From contig NW_006768845.1 of the NCBI RefSeq assembly GCF_000204055.1, positions 279,018 through 343,017 on the forward strand: DNA of 64,000 nt, written 5' to 3'. Origin of the DNA: Melampsora larici-populina 98AG31. Its lineage: Eukaryota; Basidiomycota; Pucciniomycetes; Pucciniales; Melampsoraceae. The translations under genes and the position numbers were made by a program. The notes beneath the pieces were generated by a model that worked only from the letters and a program-made list of their open reading frames with translations, searched no databases and had not been told where the DNA came from. Every line of letters starts with the position of its first letter. Within the stretch, counting starts at the first letter, position 1. Below, one piece after another: positions 38,176 to 50,507 of this stretch.

Positions 38176-38258
38176 CCCAAACTAACTTCATAAGAGAGAC
38201 TTGTTGTGTTAGTTATATCTTCACACAAACAACACATGAACAAAAAATCCTTGGGCAC

Positions 38259-40706
38259 TTATAGGAGGGCCCCCTCACCAAGAAACTCCATACCTTGTCG
38301 CATTGCCAACTTTTTACTCAGCCAAGTATTTCGCAAATAGACCATCTCTTCCAAAAATAGATTGTAAACCAAGGACGACATATTCCGGCACATCGAAGCA
38401 AAACCACCATACCATATGTTGGTTATTTTGGCCGCGGATGCGTTGAAAATCCATTTACCATCCTCTTGAATGTCCGGAAAGAGTTTTGGGTCGGTAAATT
38501 GTTTACAAAATTGGTCTGTTGCGGCGTGGGAGCGGTGGTGGAAGGGGTCAACCGGTATAACGGTTCCCTTGAAACGGGAAGGGTCTGAGTCCCCGGTGTA
38601 GATGTGTTCCGTCAATCTACACGCATTATCGTAGAATACCACTTCGGGCATCCCCTGCGGGAAGGTTTCTTCAAGGAAGTCCTGAAGGACGTTGAGGGTG
38701 ATCCATTAGAACGTAGTCATCATGTTAATATGATGAAGAAATATTGGATATGAGTTAGTTGAAAATCAGAGGCCAGTCGAAAACAACACGTTAATCAATA
38801 TGAATGTAAATCTTTGCAAAAGATGGAGGGATGGTCAACTGACTCTGACAGCGCTGACCGATTCAGCGTGATAGAACGTTTTCCGCGCTAAAATGATGCC
38901 ACACGGTCCCACAATGAGCTGATCATTGTGGGTGCGGCTCCGTGATAAGACATATTTCCCGGCCGCCTGTGATTCACCTCCATCTCGCGCTGCTTCGTGT
39001 GCTCTTTGGGATTTGTCGGCGTGTTGCAAGCTAGCCAGGTCTTCGAATTGACCAGTTTCAGCATTTAGATGGGGCGTGGGATCCGGGTGGAGGTTGGATC
39101 CGGGTCGGTTCAGAATCACAGTGAGGGAGAAGTTTCCTTGGATGCGCTTGTTAAAACTGGACCATGCTTTGATGTGGTCCGGGTCATCACAAGTTTCACT
39201 ATCAGGAGCCGAGGGTTTTGGGCAAGGTTGGGCTCGGCAGCGTTGGCCCAGGATTGCATAGTGATCCGGGCAAAAGCGATCATTGACGTTCGCAAGCGGT
39301 TGGGTGCAAGGACCTTCGGGTGATGGTTGTCCTAAACGTTCAGCGAGCTCTCGCAGTTGGCCTGACGATGCACTGCACCGCCAGTGCCCAATCGTGAGCC
39401 CATCCGTGACCACAGCACGTATGGCTGCGGTGTGAGAGCACAGCGGTCAGCAAGCAGGTAGTTATGGGAGAGGATATAGTCCATTTTGTGATATAATGAT
39501 CACCAAATGGAATTGAATATACGTACACTTGTAATATGCTTCCCCGGAGACTGGGTCTACGCCATCTGGTAAGAAACGGACACAAGAGGAGCAATAATGG
39601 TCGCAATACTTCGAGCCTTCGATGAGCAGTTGGTCGAGGTGAGATTTGATTGCAGACTCGAAGCGAATGTTGTCGGTGCCACTGGAGCTGACCACCAGCT
39701 GGGTTCCTCTTCGATCCGCATGCTTCATTAATGAGTGGAGCATCAGACCGTTCCGACACTCCTCTTCGGACATCGACGTGGTAAACAATTGACCCGGTGT
39801 GAAATTGGCTGGAGGTGTGTCGTCGACAAATATCATGTTGTACCAATTTACCAGGTTGAAATGAGAGACACTGCAGCAAGTCAAATTCAGTTTCTGGAGA
39901 TTCTATTGAGAAATAACTTGGAAGCCTTACTGGCCTAACATCTGCAATACCCGGAACGTGTAGGACAAACGTTGACTCATGTAGTAATGAGTGTTGATGT
40001 GGAGGTAATCTCGATCGCGTCCCATTGCCTCGGTGTAGTAGAACCAACACCCATCTTGGCTGTAATAACTGGGACGGTATACAGTGGTGCACTTTGGGTC
40101 TGATATCTGTGAGGTCAGTAAACAGGAGAGCACGATGACAATGGGACCCCACTTACTTGAGCAGTTGAGAACAATGGTTTGAACCGTGTGGACCCCGTCG
40201 AGGTCGTGAAGATAACCATTGACGCAGGAGTGAACATGTAAGGGGTAGGAATGGTTGGGTGTGCATACAATACAATGTGACAAAGGTGAACGTAGGAATT
40301 GTTCAGGTAACTTGGGGGTCAAATCCTCTTGAGTACCAAACTCGCGGATCAAGGTGTCGGTATTGATTCGGCACATCGGTAAAAGGGGGAATAATAGTCG
40401 CCATAAGTCGCCTGTAAGTTGTTTGGGGAATTGAACGGATAGAGCTGCATCCAGGAAGGTTGACAAAGGTAATCGAGTGGCTGTGAGACGTAAGGAAGCG
40501 CCTGCGCGATGTTTGACTTCGGCGGCAAGAGATGTGAACCGGACGAAGTCTGCGACAGTAAGTGTTGCAGACAGATGAGGCGATTGAGTGATGAGGTGAA
40601 GGGTGAAATCACGGAGAAGCATCTTGGATGCTGACGTGCGTTGACAAAGGGCTGTGAATGAAGAGGTGAGTTCAGTGGTGGAGTCACGTTGATGGTGTAT
40701 GGTCAT
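38259..40706 (-). CDS. KDZ transposase with CxC5 and CxC6 cysteine clusters
   Basis: Read in order on the minus strand. Residues 1-150 are helical with no motif recognised. Then comes a cluster around SHCIVCTPNHSYPLHVHSCV with SYYSQDGCWFYYTEA (CxC5-type), followed by the segment GSKYCDHYCSSCVRFLPD. AVVTDGLTIGHWRCSAS and NVNDRFCPDHYAILGQRC with ETCDDPDH are the CxC6-type cluster. The last exon has TFPQGMPEVVFYDNACRLTE, where the Asp fits the catalytic 'YD.AC' motif of the KDZ RNase H fold, and VDPFHHRSHAATDQFCKQF. Introns fall near 40.15, 39.9, 39.45 and 38.75 kb. Both zinc clusters are named for their link with KDZ transposases in basidiomycetes. The coding frames are open between the introns, so the enzyme may be functional. 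Confidence 0.8.
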
Positions 40707-40992
40707 GGTCAGCTCAGTAAGTTCCGTGATTGGGGAATGACAGATGTCACCTCCTTAGACATGCATGGCCCACAATCGGGCCAGGCCTTTGGTAGGTGTC
40801 CATTAATTGGACAAAAGGTTTTGTCAGCGTAAAGGTAAGTCATCAGTATGAGAATGTGGTTGCGAGCTTACATACCCGACGTGTTCTTCGCGCCTCGTTA
40901 TAAGCCCATGACGCATGGGTTCTGGAGGGTTTACCACGGTTATCAGAGAATTATCAGGGCCCCCCCCGCTTCTTCGGTTTACTCACCCAATT

Positions 40993-41699
40993 CCCACCTT
41001 CAAGTTCAAAACTAAGCTTAACCTAAATCCGTAATCCAAACCCACCAAATAAGTTGATTTATCACATCTAAACCTGAACAAAAGATGTCCCAATCATTCT
41101 TCATAGAACAAAAAAAAGCAATCCATTACAAAAAAAAACAATTGAGTTATAAAACTCAATCCATCACTTCAAATCAAATCCAAAACAAAAATAAAGTCCA
41201 AATCTTAATCACAAAAACGAAAGACAACAAACGAACGAACAAATGAATGAATGTTAAACAAAACTAAAACAAACTTTTTTCAAAAATAAACTCACTACAC
41301 AAAAAAACCCCATAATGATAAATATAAAAGAAACCTAAAAGTACAAATCCGTTTGTTTTTTAGATAAAAAGAACAACAAAAAAAAATCAAAGTCATACAC
41401 ATGAATGATTTTTGATTGTAAAACAAATAATGTATAAATGAAAGACGAATGAAATGCGAAAGTAAAGAATTGAAACACTTCAAACACCAAATGATCCAGC
41501 ACTAAAAACTTATCATACCAGGACCAAACACGAAATCAAAAAAGAGAAAAAGATTGATAACTAGAAATACAAAAGCGAAAAAAAAAATCAGAGAAAGATC
41601 CAGAAGAAAAGAGAAAAGAGAAAACCCAAAGAATCCAATATTCCAAAAAAAAAGCTCAAAGCTCGGTCCATCCATCCATCCATTTTTGATCATCTCCTT
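40993..41699. other. A-rich spacer and 3' flank of the MHYT gene
   Basis: Long A-rich runs on the plus strand (T-rich for the minus-strand MHYT gene), probably its 3' UTR and terminator region. No gene seen. Confidence 0.6.
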
Positions 41700-44600
41700 T
41701 CACCAATCCACCCCAAGTAATTCTTGACCCGATGTACTTTGTTCTAATCCATCAAGACATCTAGAAGCCCAATCATCCGATCTAAGTCTAGCATTAATAG
41801 CCAAAGGATGTGCCATTCGTTTAGAAGGTAAAGAGACCATCTGAGCCGAAGTAAATGGTCTTTGATATCTTGAGCTTTCAGATTGTGATAAAGACCGATT
41901 ACTAATCACTCGTCTTGGATGTTCAAGAAAAGCTCTAGGATCAAGAATAGCTTCGCCACCAACCGAATGAGATCCAGAAGCCGCTGCATTAGCAGTAGAA
42001 GGTCGTACGATCCGATTCGTTGGATTACCAATCATCGCTTTCTTTTGAACTTTACCATCATCAGCTGTATGCGGTCGACGTGGAGGAAGAAGACTGTTTC
42101 TTAAAAGTTGAGAATGTTTGGTGATGCCTCCGGCTTTGAGTGGTGATCCTAAAGCAGGTGGTAGACGTAGAGGTGAATAAGCCGGAGCTGCCACACCATC
42201 AGAATCAGGGCTTCTCCAGGTAGATCCGATTGGAGAAAAGTCGTTGTTGTCAGAAGGCGATCGTACTGATTCAGATAATGCATTATCAGGGAATTCGTTT
42301 CGGAATTGAATGTCGATTTGATCGGTGGTACGTTGAGGAATAGGCTTGGCAGAGATTTCGTCAAAGAGAGTTTGTTGAAGTGATGAAAGATTTGAATCCA
42401 TAGTCATCGCACTCATACCGCTTGCCCGTCTACGTCCTAATTTACCTTCGTGTGGTACCGGTGCAGCCCTCATATCTTCATATCGTAACATCAAATCGGT
42501 GTGAATATCATCATACTCGTCGTTGACAGTGATATTAGGTTCCTTCTGTACAAGAGCGTGTTCTGGCCTACTCAAACTAGTCATCATTTGATCCATACAA
42601 GGTGTTTTTCGATCTTGAGGAGAAGTAAGGTAAGGATGAAGACTTTCGACTGGCACATGATACCGTTTAATCAAATCCGATCGACATTCTTTGGCAAATT
42701 TACGTGCATTGTTTCCTTTCAATAACATCATTTGACTCTTGGCAAAAAAACTATAAGGCATAAACGTAAACGTCGGCATAGGTTCTAAAGTTTGATACGT
42801 TCCTGAAACTTCATGTGGGATAGCCAAACCAGGTAATTCGTGTCCATGTCTCACAGGTGCCGGAAAAGCTGCATGAAAAATCACCATACTAGCCGTACTC
42901 GTCGAATCGTCATCGGATGAAGGCACTTCTACTATTTCAGCAGAGAGAAATGATTTTTCCGAAAGCTTGGCAAACATACTAAGATTGTTAATCATAGCAT
43001 CAATAGCGAGAATAAGACTAGACTTGAAGATCCACATATCTTCAGCTTGTCTTCCAGGCATATGAACATCCTTGTTGACTTCCTTCAAACAGAATTCACC
43101 AATCTCCTTCATTGATCGACCAGACATTGAAACAATCCAAGCTCTCATTTCCTCAGTAATGACTTCAACATCAGGTAATCGGTATGCAGGGATTTGATGA
43201 CGAGCAAATTGATAGACCAAAGTATCGATGCCTCCTTGTCTTGAGATAGAAGGTCTAACAGCAAAGAAACCAACATAACTACCACCACTCCTAACACATG
43301 GTTTCATCCCACGTCTAGCATAAAGCTTAAGGTGTTCTAATAATCCATCGATTTCGATCTTCGGAACCCCAGCTCGATCAGCAAGAATAGGAGAAAGCCA
43401 TCTAGGGTCAGCAAAACGAAAGCCACGTCGAAGATAACTATCCGTTGAATCTTGTTCAGTATTAACCAATTCCCTAACCAAGAATAACATGATCCCTTGT
43501 TGACGTTGAGCAGGAGCAGCAACACTAAACATTGAAGACTCTTCATCATTTCGAATCAATCGACCATTCTTAGAATCCGGAGAAGGAGGTACCACCCGAG
43601 TACCCGTACGTAAGACAGTATCGAATAAAACACCCATGCTAGACATTGGCACGCCCACTAAGTTACTCAAGATTTGAGTAGCTTCAAGACAACGATCTTT
43701 GAATAAAGTGATCTGGGCTGCGCTTTTGGATGAAGCATCAGATGTTCCAGGAACTTTCTTCTGACCGAAATTGATTCCATGCCATCCTTTACTTTCTTTG
43801 CCTTCTAAACCAAGAGATCTAGCCACGATACGAGGAATGAATGGATCGATGATGGACCAATCACATGAAAGAGCATAGAGCCATTGAAAGGTAGGTTGAC
43901 GGATATTGAGCTCTTGAGTGATATCCTACAAAGAAAATCAAGATCAAGCTTAGAAAACGTAACTGGGCTTGAATCTGATGGATGACTTACTTTCAGTGGT
44001 AAATCAGATTCAACCTCACTCATAGGTAACATACCATCCAAGTTGACTAAAACCCTACCAGTTTTATCAAAGATGACTGAAGCAATCGCCACCCGTCGAG
44101 CTTTTCTTCGTGATTCACGTGTGACGAGGAAATCAGAAAGAGTGATCATAAGAGATATGATACAAACACCAAAGCACATGATCGAGATAGCTGATGGACA
44201 TTGAGAATAATGATAAATATCAGCATCGTGAACTCTTAATGGTGAGAGAATGAATCAAAAATAAGCTTACCAATAGTCAACACCGTAGAACTTTTTGCAC
44301 CCAACGAGAATCCTTCAACTCTATCCGCAGGCACATACCATTGAGTACCAGATAAACCCAAGTCTAATTGAACAAAAAAGCGAACAATCAGATCAACATG
44401 AAACAACCAAAGCCTAAGAAGAAATCAAACTGACAATGCATGCCACAAACTCCAGTCGACAATAAGATGGCACACAACAAACGTTTCCACCAATTATGTT
44501 GCCATTGTGATTGAAACCTAAAGTAGAAAAGAATCCAATCAATCCAACGTTTTCAAAACCCTAAGATAATATTCCTAACCCGAAAGATCACTAACCTAAA

Positions 44601-45538
44601 GAAAACCACTAAAGCAGCAGTCGATGCAAAACAAGCCAATACAATAGACGAAGCTAATTTACTTGCGGTATATTCTCTTCTAAAAGAAGCATGAAACCCA
44701 GCAGCTATAGAAAAAGAAATCATCAAAAGACAAAGTCAGATAAGAAGTCAGTGACTGTACCATCACACAATCAACAATGATGACTAACAGTAATGCATAA
44801 GTGCCACAGTTCCACCGACCAATATACCACCGATAAGTAAACGCATGTTGATAAAACTAAAGATCGGTTTGAAGAAAGCAATAATAGGACTCGATCGTTT
44901 TCGGTTGTTTAAAGGTATTTCAAGATCTACATCTAGATCACGTTTATGATCTGAAACTTCTTCTTCATCTTCAAATGGAAGTGCTTCTGGACCAGTTCCA
45001 ACAAACACAAAAGCCATTGTAAGAGCTAACATGGGTACGAAGAGTGAAAGGATGGTAAAACCAGGATTGACTAGATTTCCCAAGGAGAAGATGATAAGGT
45101 ATTAGTTTGTATTTAAACCATAAGAATAAAGAAGATCTAATCAAATGAACTTGCATTGGATATACCATGAAACTTCTGGGCTAGGTTGTAAGACCATATT
45201 CATTCCGATAAAGTGCATGCCCCAAATCCCACTACACGATCCAAAAAACAAAAAGAAAAAGTCAACTAAAGAAATGAATCCAATCAAACATAAAACTTAA
45301 CATACACACTAGCCATGGTAATAGAAGCAAGAAAAAGCAACATCCAATTCCTCAAACCAGAATTAGCAGTTCGACGACCAAGCAAAAGAAGTGTAGTAGC
45401 AGCACCTAAGATAGAAACCAAGATCGAAGCAATTACGACTCCAGAATTGAAACTATGAGGTATTGGATGAGTTTGATAATAAATAGCTAATGCACGAAGA
45501 TCATTAGGATCAAAGCTTTGAGGTGTTGAAGCCATCAT
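41700..45538 (-). CDS. MHYT-domain membrane sensor-like protein
   Basis: Eight exons (45538-45306, 45231-45155, 45070-44789, 44704-44596, 44517-44435, 44363-44271, 44190-43991, 43925-41700) keep frame and give 1100 aa. Three repeats of the domain signature are seen: GIWGMHFIGMN, ALMHYSAGFHA and GVCGMHYLGLSG, each at a membrane segment, within about seven predicted spans in residues 1-320. The rest is a long cytoplasmic part with no known enzyme domain and a Ser/Pro-rich, disordered tail. In bacteria MHYT domains are proposed to bind copper and sense O2, CO or NO; fungal members are uncharacterised membrane proteins. The intron after 45155 uses GC-AG (GCAAGT donor), the only choice that restores ...WYIQFNPGFTIL. 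Confidence 0.92.
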
Positions 45539-47032
45539 TGGCTGAGTTAAGACTTCAAGAGACTTTGAAAGTCAGGAATAAGATAGACGAAGAACTATGG
45601 AAAGAATCTGCAAATTGAACTTTTCAAAGTCGAACGTAAACCTCGCATTTACTGAGGGAGAGAGAGATAGAGAGAGAAGGAGATAAGAAGTTTTGAGGGA
45701 TAAAGATTTAGAGATAGAGAACGAAATCCGATTCATCTTCAAGAGCTTTGTCCTTTTAATTGTCCTGGAATCATAATTTTCAAAATGAGTGAAGAGTTCC
45801 GAAAAAACCAGGTGGAGAAAAAAAACTCAGGGCAATCGAGCGGGATGGGTGACGATAAGCATCGTAGAAGATGTATAACATTAAAAAAACAGGTAAAGGC
45901 TTTTCGTGTTGACCAAGTGAGTGTTCTTGAGATTTGAAGACCTTACAAATCAGCTGATCACTTGCATTTCGATCTCAAAAGGGCTCATTCCCTTCAGGTT
46001 CCTGCAAGCTTCGAGTTTCCTTGATAAAAATCCAACAAGACCGTTCCAAAGGTTTGTAAACAAACTGACTGATCGATTTGTATGTCCAGCTTCAGCCATC
46101 ATGAGAAGATCACTTGTATTTGTGATCAATGATAATTTGCATGATATTATGTTTTGATGAATGGGCCTCGTCCTTCGATAATACCTTTAGAGGTGTCTGT
46201 ACATACATAATGATCATGTGAAGGATTGGATTTTCTTGATCGATGAGAATGAGATTGTTGGATATATAATTGAATCAGTGAACCTCTGATAATGAAAAAA
46301 TGTAGAAACATCCCTTCTTCAACGTACATGGCTCAGAAAACCTGGATATCAAGAGACCGATGCGGATTTCCTATTTGAATTCGAAATGATGAACATGCCT
46401 TCCAAAGTACTGCTCTGCCAGGCTCAGTATGACTTCATGAGACGGGTTTTGCATTTGTCGAAACTTGAAAGGCCTATGATGAGTGACTTTGATCTCAGAC
46501 TCTTGACCACTTCAAGTATGATTCTTGGAAAGTTTTAATCGAATTGCGATTCAGGGATATCCCCTTACCTCTCCGTATCCAAATCGAACACTCCAAGCAA
46601 TCATGATCTATCATTTTGACTTGCCGTAATAAGAAATCAAGAAGTTCAAATCATTTCGATTAAGATGATTCGAATCAGCTCCAGAAGCCCTTTGCCACAC
46701 CCCTCCCTCTTGATGATTTGAGCTGATGATGCAGATAAAGAACCGATTGGGTTATGTTACGTTTGATGAATTGGTGCAATTGACAATTTTAGTAATTCTT
46801 TGAAGAGTTGACTAATCGATGATCGAGATCCAAATCCAATTTACCAATTGACTAATTTCTTCGATTGATCACGTCATTTTCAATCTCAACTCTTATATAA
46901 AACGAACCTTCCTATCGACCGTTTCATGATTCATCCCACCAGATAACTTTTCATCCTTCAAACCAAACTAGAAACCAAGAAACCATTGATAATAAGCCCA
47001 TTAAACTAGAAGCAAATCTACATTTAACAAAA
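45539..47032. other. Shared promoter region of the MHYT gene and the peroxiredoxin gene
   Basis: A 1.5-kb divergent spacer with no convincing gene. It includes a GAGAGAGAGA purine tract (about 45655-45685) close to the MHYT start, and CTCTTATATAAAACG near 46890, a likely TATA box about 140 bp before the peroxiredoxin ATG. Confidence 0.5.
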
Positions 47033-47806
47033 ATGACCCAAATTCTAAGACTAGGCTCAACCGCCCCAGATTTCCAAGCCCAAACCACCCAAGGCCCTAT
47101 CCACTTCCACGACTTTATCAAATCAAGTTGGACGATTCTATTTTCACATCCATCTGATTTCACACCAGTTTGTACCACCGAATTAGGTGAAGTAGCCAAA
47201 CGATTAAAAGATTTTCAAAACCTTTCTACAAAAGTGATCGGATTGAGTTGTAATGAATTGAATGATCATCATAGATGGGTTGAAGAGTTGAGTTTCCTAA
47301 TCTACTTATCATGTCTCATTTTACTCACTCTTTTCACCTTTTTCTTCGTTATATAGTATTAATCGAGTTAATTCTTGTGAAGTTACTTTTCCAATTATTG
47401 CTGATCCGACTCGAGAAATCGCAACCTTATATCAAATGTTAGACGAACAAGACCTAACGAACCAAGACTCCAAAGGGATTCCCTTTGTAAGTTTCTCTTT
47501 CTCTCTCTCTCTCAAAAACCAAATTCTAACCTTCACACCTCATCATCTTGGTAGACCGTTAGATCAGTCTTCATAATAGATCCCAAAAAATCCATCCGAT
47601 TAATCTTACAATACCCAGCCTCAACAGGTCGTCAATTCGATGAAATCTTAAGATGTTTAAAATCTTTACAACTTTCTGATCAATTCTCAATCACTACTCC
47701 TGCCAATTGGATTCCAGGTGAAAAAGTTATTGTACATCCTTCTATCTCTGATCAAGAAGCTGAAAAAAAGTTTACCAATGGTATCGATTATAAACTTCTT
47801 ATTTAA
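47033..47806 (+). CDS. 1-Cys peroxiredoxin (Prx6 type)
   Basis: Three exons (47033-47286, 47357-47486, 47555-47806) give 211 aa. The N-terminal AhpC/TSA fold has LGSTAPDFQAQTTQGPIHFH and the peroxidatic site HPSDFTPVCTTELGE with the catalytic Cys. The first junction restores HHRWVEDINRVNSC. The C-terminal domain has RLILQYPASTGRQFDEILRC and ANWIPGEKVIVHPSISDQEA, which mark the Prx6 subgroup. It reduces H2O2 and organic hydroperoxides. Yeast Prx1 is mitochondrial, but this protein starts MTQILRLGS with no clear presequence, so it is probably cytosolic. It converges with the LYAR gene, 285 bp away. Confidence 0.95.
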
Positions 47807-48090
47807 GATTAACTGAACTTTAGTTCCTCATGTCTTAGCTTTCTCACTTAAGATGTTGGTGCTTTTTGTTTGGTTTTTTGTATGATCATCTCTGCGTTAC
47901 TTTTTTTGTATTGTTTCTTTTTCGTGTTTGATTGTATTTGATCAATTCAACAAATCCAAGTCTAGTGAAAAAAATGATTCCTTTTATATCACTTTAACAC
48001 AAACGAAACCGATTTATATAAACAAGAATATGAACCCAAAGTTTTCCCATTCCTATTCCAAACCAAGAGAAAAAACTCAATTGAGATATG

Positions 48091-49332
48091 TTAAGAAGTT
48101 GTACTTGAATGAGATTTTGACTTCGATTTGGCTTTCTTGCTTGATGGAATCGGCTTTGAGGTTTCAAGTTGGATGGATTCTAGTGAAATATACTTTCGTT
48201 TCTTTTCTTTTGATTTTGGTTTTTTCTCTTTAGGATTCAAGGTTTCAGTTGGAATTGATTCTTTGATTGGCGCTTCTGGTTTGGGTTTTGACTCTGGTAC
48301 TGGTGCTGGGTTTGAATCGGATGTGGATTGAGAATCATCAGTTGGTTTTGATTTTGATTTTGATTTGGATGGTTTTGTATTTGATTCAAGTTTGGATTCC
48401 GATTTCGATTTTGATTTTGGTTCGATTTCAAGTTCAGTTTGAGTTTCTAGAAAAAACAAAGTCAACATCAGAAGCCATCAATGCATATAAGTTCAAAGAA
48501 AAAAAGCATAAAACTCACTCAATGGTTCAACTTTTGTTTCCTGAGGTTTAGTTGAATTGAAAGTTTCATTCCGATCTTGATTTGATGGTCTTGATCCATT
48601 CAAATTGGCATCAGACTTCTTGACTACATTTCATTCATCACTTCAGTACTTCTTTTCACAACTTTCGAATCCCAAGAAATCTTACTCAACTATGACTTTC
48701 TGTGTTTCGATTAAAAGTTTGTTTCGATTGATTGGCTTTAATTTTAGGTTCCTTTGGTCCTTTAGGTCCTTTATAAACCCTATTCCAAAAAGAAAACAAA
48801 ACCAAGAAGATACATATCAACGGTTGAGATTTCTATAAGTTTTGGAAAGATGAGTTTCTTACGACTTTTCAAATTTTTCGGCTTCTGTTATACATGATGT
48901 ATGGGATTTCCATGTAGATGAATCTCTAAAAGTTATGGAACAATCTAAACAAGTAAAACTTGATTGACATCTATATGAATGTGAATCTAACTTTTTTTCA
49001 AAACAAAAAAAAACAAAAAAAAAAAATGTTTAGTTTCTGTTTTTTTTGTTTGGAAAAGGGGTTTGAATGAGTTGGTTTCATTACTTTTGGTTTTTTAATT
49101 CTTTTGGTAAAAGGATATACGGTTTTTTCATCAGTTTGGATATCACAAAAGGTTATAGACCTTGATTTTCTTTACTTACACATCACCACAGCTTTTTGCG
49201 TGAAAAACATCCAAAACAAAAAGAAATACATCGATTCTCATCAGTCAATGGTTGCTTTAAATCTTTACACCAAAGAAAGTAATGATGAATTCACAAAAAT
49301 ACGACTTACCCATCGCAATTGAAACTTGGCAT
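48091..49332 (-). CDS. LYAR-type C2HC zinc-finger nucleolar protein
   Basis: The start MPSFNCDG (49332) is the typical first Cys of the LYAR family. A following exon gives KKLDSHSYRCQSSFTCLDCS and FRDSSTWKSHTSCITEAEKF, the two zinc-finger units characteristic of LYAR/UPF0743 proteins, then VYKGPKGPKEPKIKANQ. The last exon (48091 to about 48450) is a highly charged Lys/Ser/Pro-rich tail ending KKAKSKSKSHSSTTS, suited to nucleolar targeting. Family members act in rRNA processing and ribosome biogenesis. A short exon between about 49.10 and 49.17 kb should supply the second Cys pair, but I could not fix its borders. Confidence 0.85.
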
Positions 49333-49871
49333 GTCTCGTTTTTTTACGTCAATCGATTTAAGTTGTGATTTGATGTGTTGGGTGTTTTGAAAGTTTCTTC
49401 ATGAGTTCACATTTTGTTGAGAAGTTGGAAGCGATTGTTGCCAAAAAAATTGTTACATGTGAAGGCGGGATGTAAGATGTATGTAAGCTTACATGTTCAT
49501 GAACGCTGCGGAACCCACAACCAGGCCGAAACCAAAGTTTCCTCAACTCTCAAAAACTCGATCGCTTGCTCAGCATTTTCTTCAACCGATCATCCAAGAT
49601 GTAGTTAACAGGTAAGAACTCGACACTCCTCTCACTTTATCTCATTTCATTCTCTCTATGTACCATCTGATGAATCAAAATAGAATGAATGAACAATCCA
49701 ACTCCTAAAAAAATCATGCTCGAACAGACCTTTTAAAGAGTTTGAAGCGAGCTTGAGGACAAATCTACACTTGAACTGATCTTCTATCTCAAACCCAAAC
49801 CTTCAATTTCATCCCAACCATACCTCTAAAACTGATTTGCTTTTCATTTCTACTAGCTTCACTTTCGAAAA

Positions 49872-50507
49872 ATGATCGCTTCACAACAACAATGGACGAA
49901 CGAAGTTTGTGTAAGTTTAGGGTTTTTCGAAATCTTTTTTCTTTCTTTTAAAGGATGATCCAACATATCGATTAGTCTTTCGTAATTAGAATTTCTAAAT
50001 TATTGACGAAACAAAAGCTTTTAAGTTTCAGCCTTGTCTGATCTACTCAAATTCATCTCCAATACATTTTACAAAGAAACGTTGAATCAGAAAACCAAAT
50101 TGACTTCTTTGTTTTTCTCTTACCAGATCTCAACGAACCCTACCCTCGAGACCGATGAAGCTCAATACCCAAAGGTTAATCTCCTTTTCCAAATCTCTAG
50201 TTTTCTTTATTTTTCCTTTTTCCTTTTTTTTCTTCGGTTCAAATGATGAAATCTTCTACGACGGGCGGACTGAAGAAAAACACCAAACCATAAAGGCAGG
50301 ACGTACAAACCTAGCTGGGTGTTTTGATTTGTTGAAATTTATTTGAATCGTATTTCTGATTCCAAACCAAAAAGAAAAGAAAACAAAATCTATGATAAAC
50401 TCTGATTGATCGATCCCATGATTTGAGAGATTATTGACTGAATCGTTTCTTGTTGTTTTTTGTTGTCTTTTTAGGTATTTGTGGTATTCTGTAAGATTGG
50501 TAAGTAG
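49872..50507 (+). CDS. Possible 40-residue microprotein or gene fragment
   Basis: ATG at 49872 reads MIASQQQWTNEVC to a GTAAGT donor. An exon after TTACCAG gives ISTNPTLETDEAQYPK to a GTTAATC donor, and a third after TTTTAG gives VFVVFCKIGK and stop. The splice sites are good but the product is very short and unrecognised. It may be the 5' part of a truncated gene. Confidence 0.25.

Larger units (their letters stand above)
29637..40984. mobile_element. Complete KDZ-superfamily DNA transposon, 11.3 kb, 8-bp TSD
   Basis: Both borders are visible. ACCCAATT occurs at 29629-29636 and 40985-40992 as an exact 8-bp target duplication. The left end reads GAGAGCACCGAAGAA followed by CCCGGGG. The right end, read inward on the minus strand, is GAGTAAACCGAAGAA followed by GCGGGGG. 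Inside are a KDZ transposase gene (minus, 38259-40706) and a facing cargo gene (plus, about 29.9-34.66 kb). KDZ/Zisupton elements are known to be large, to carry extra genes and to be abundant in basidiomycetes; 8-bp duplications are reported for the Zisupton group. Nested repeats occupy 32.9-33.1 and 35.0-36.9 kb. Both ends and the transposase core look intact, so recent activity is plausible. Confidence 0.85.

Noticed and set aside
48128..48551. Plus-strand frames opposite the LYAR tail
   Set aside because: Low-complexity antisense of the Lys/Ser-rich LYAR C-terminus.
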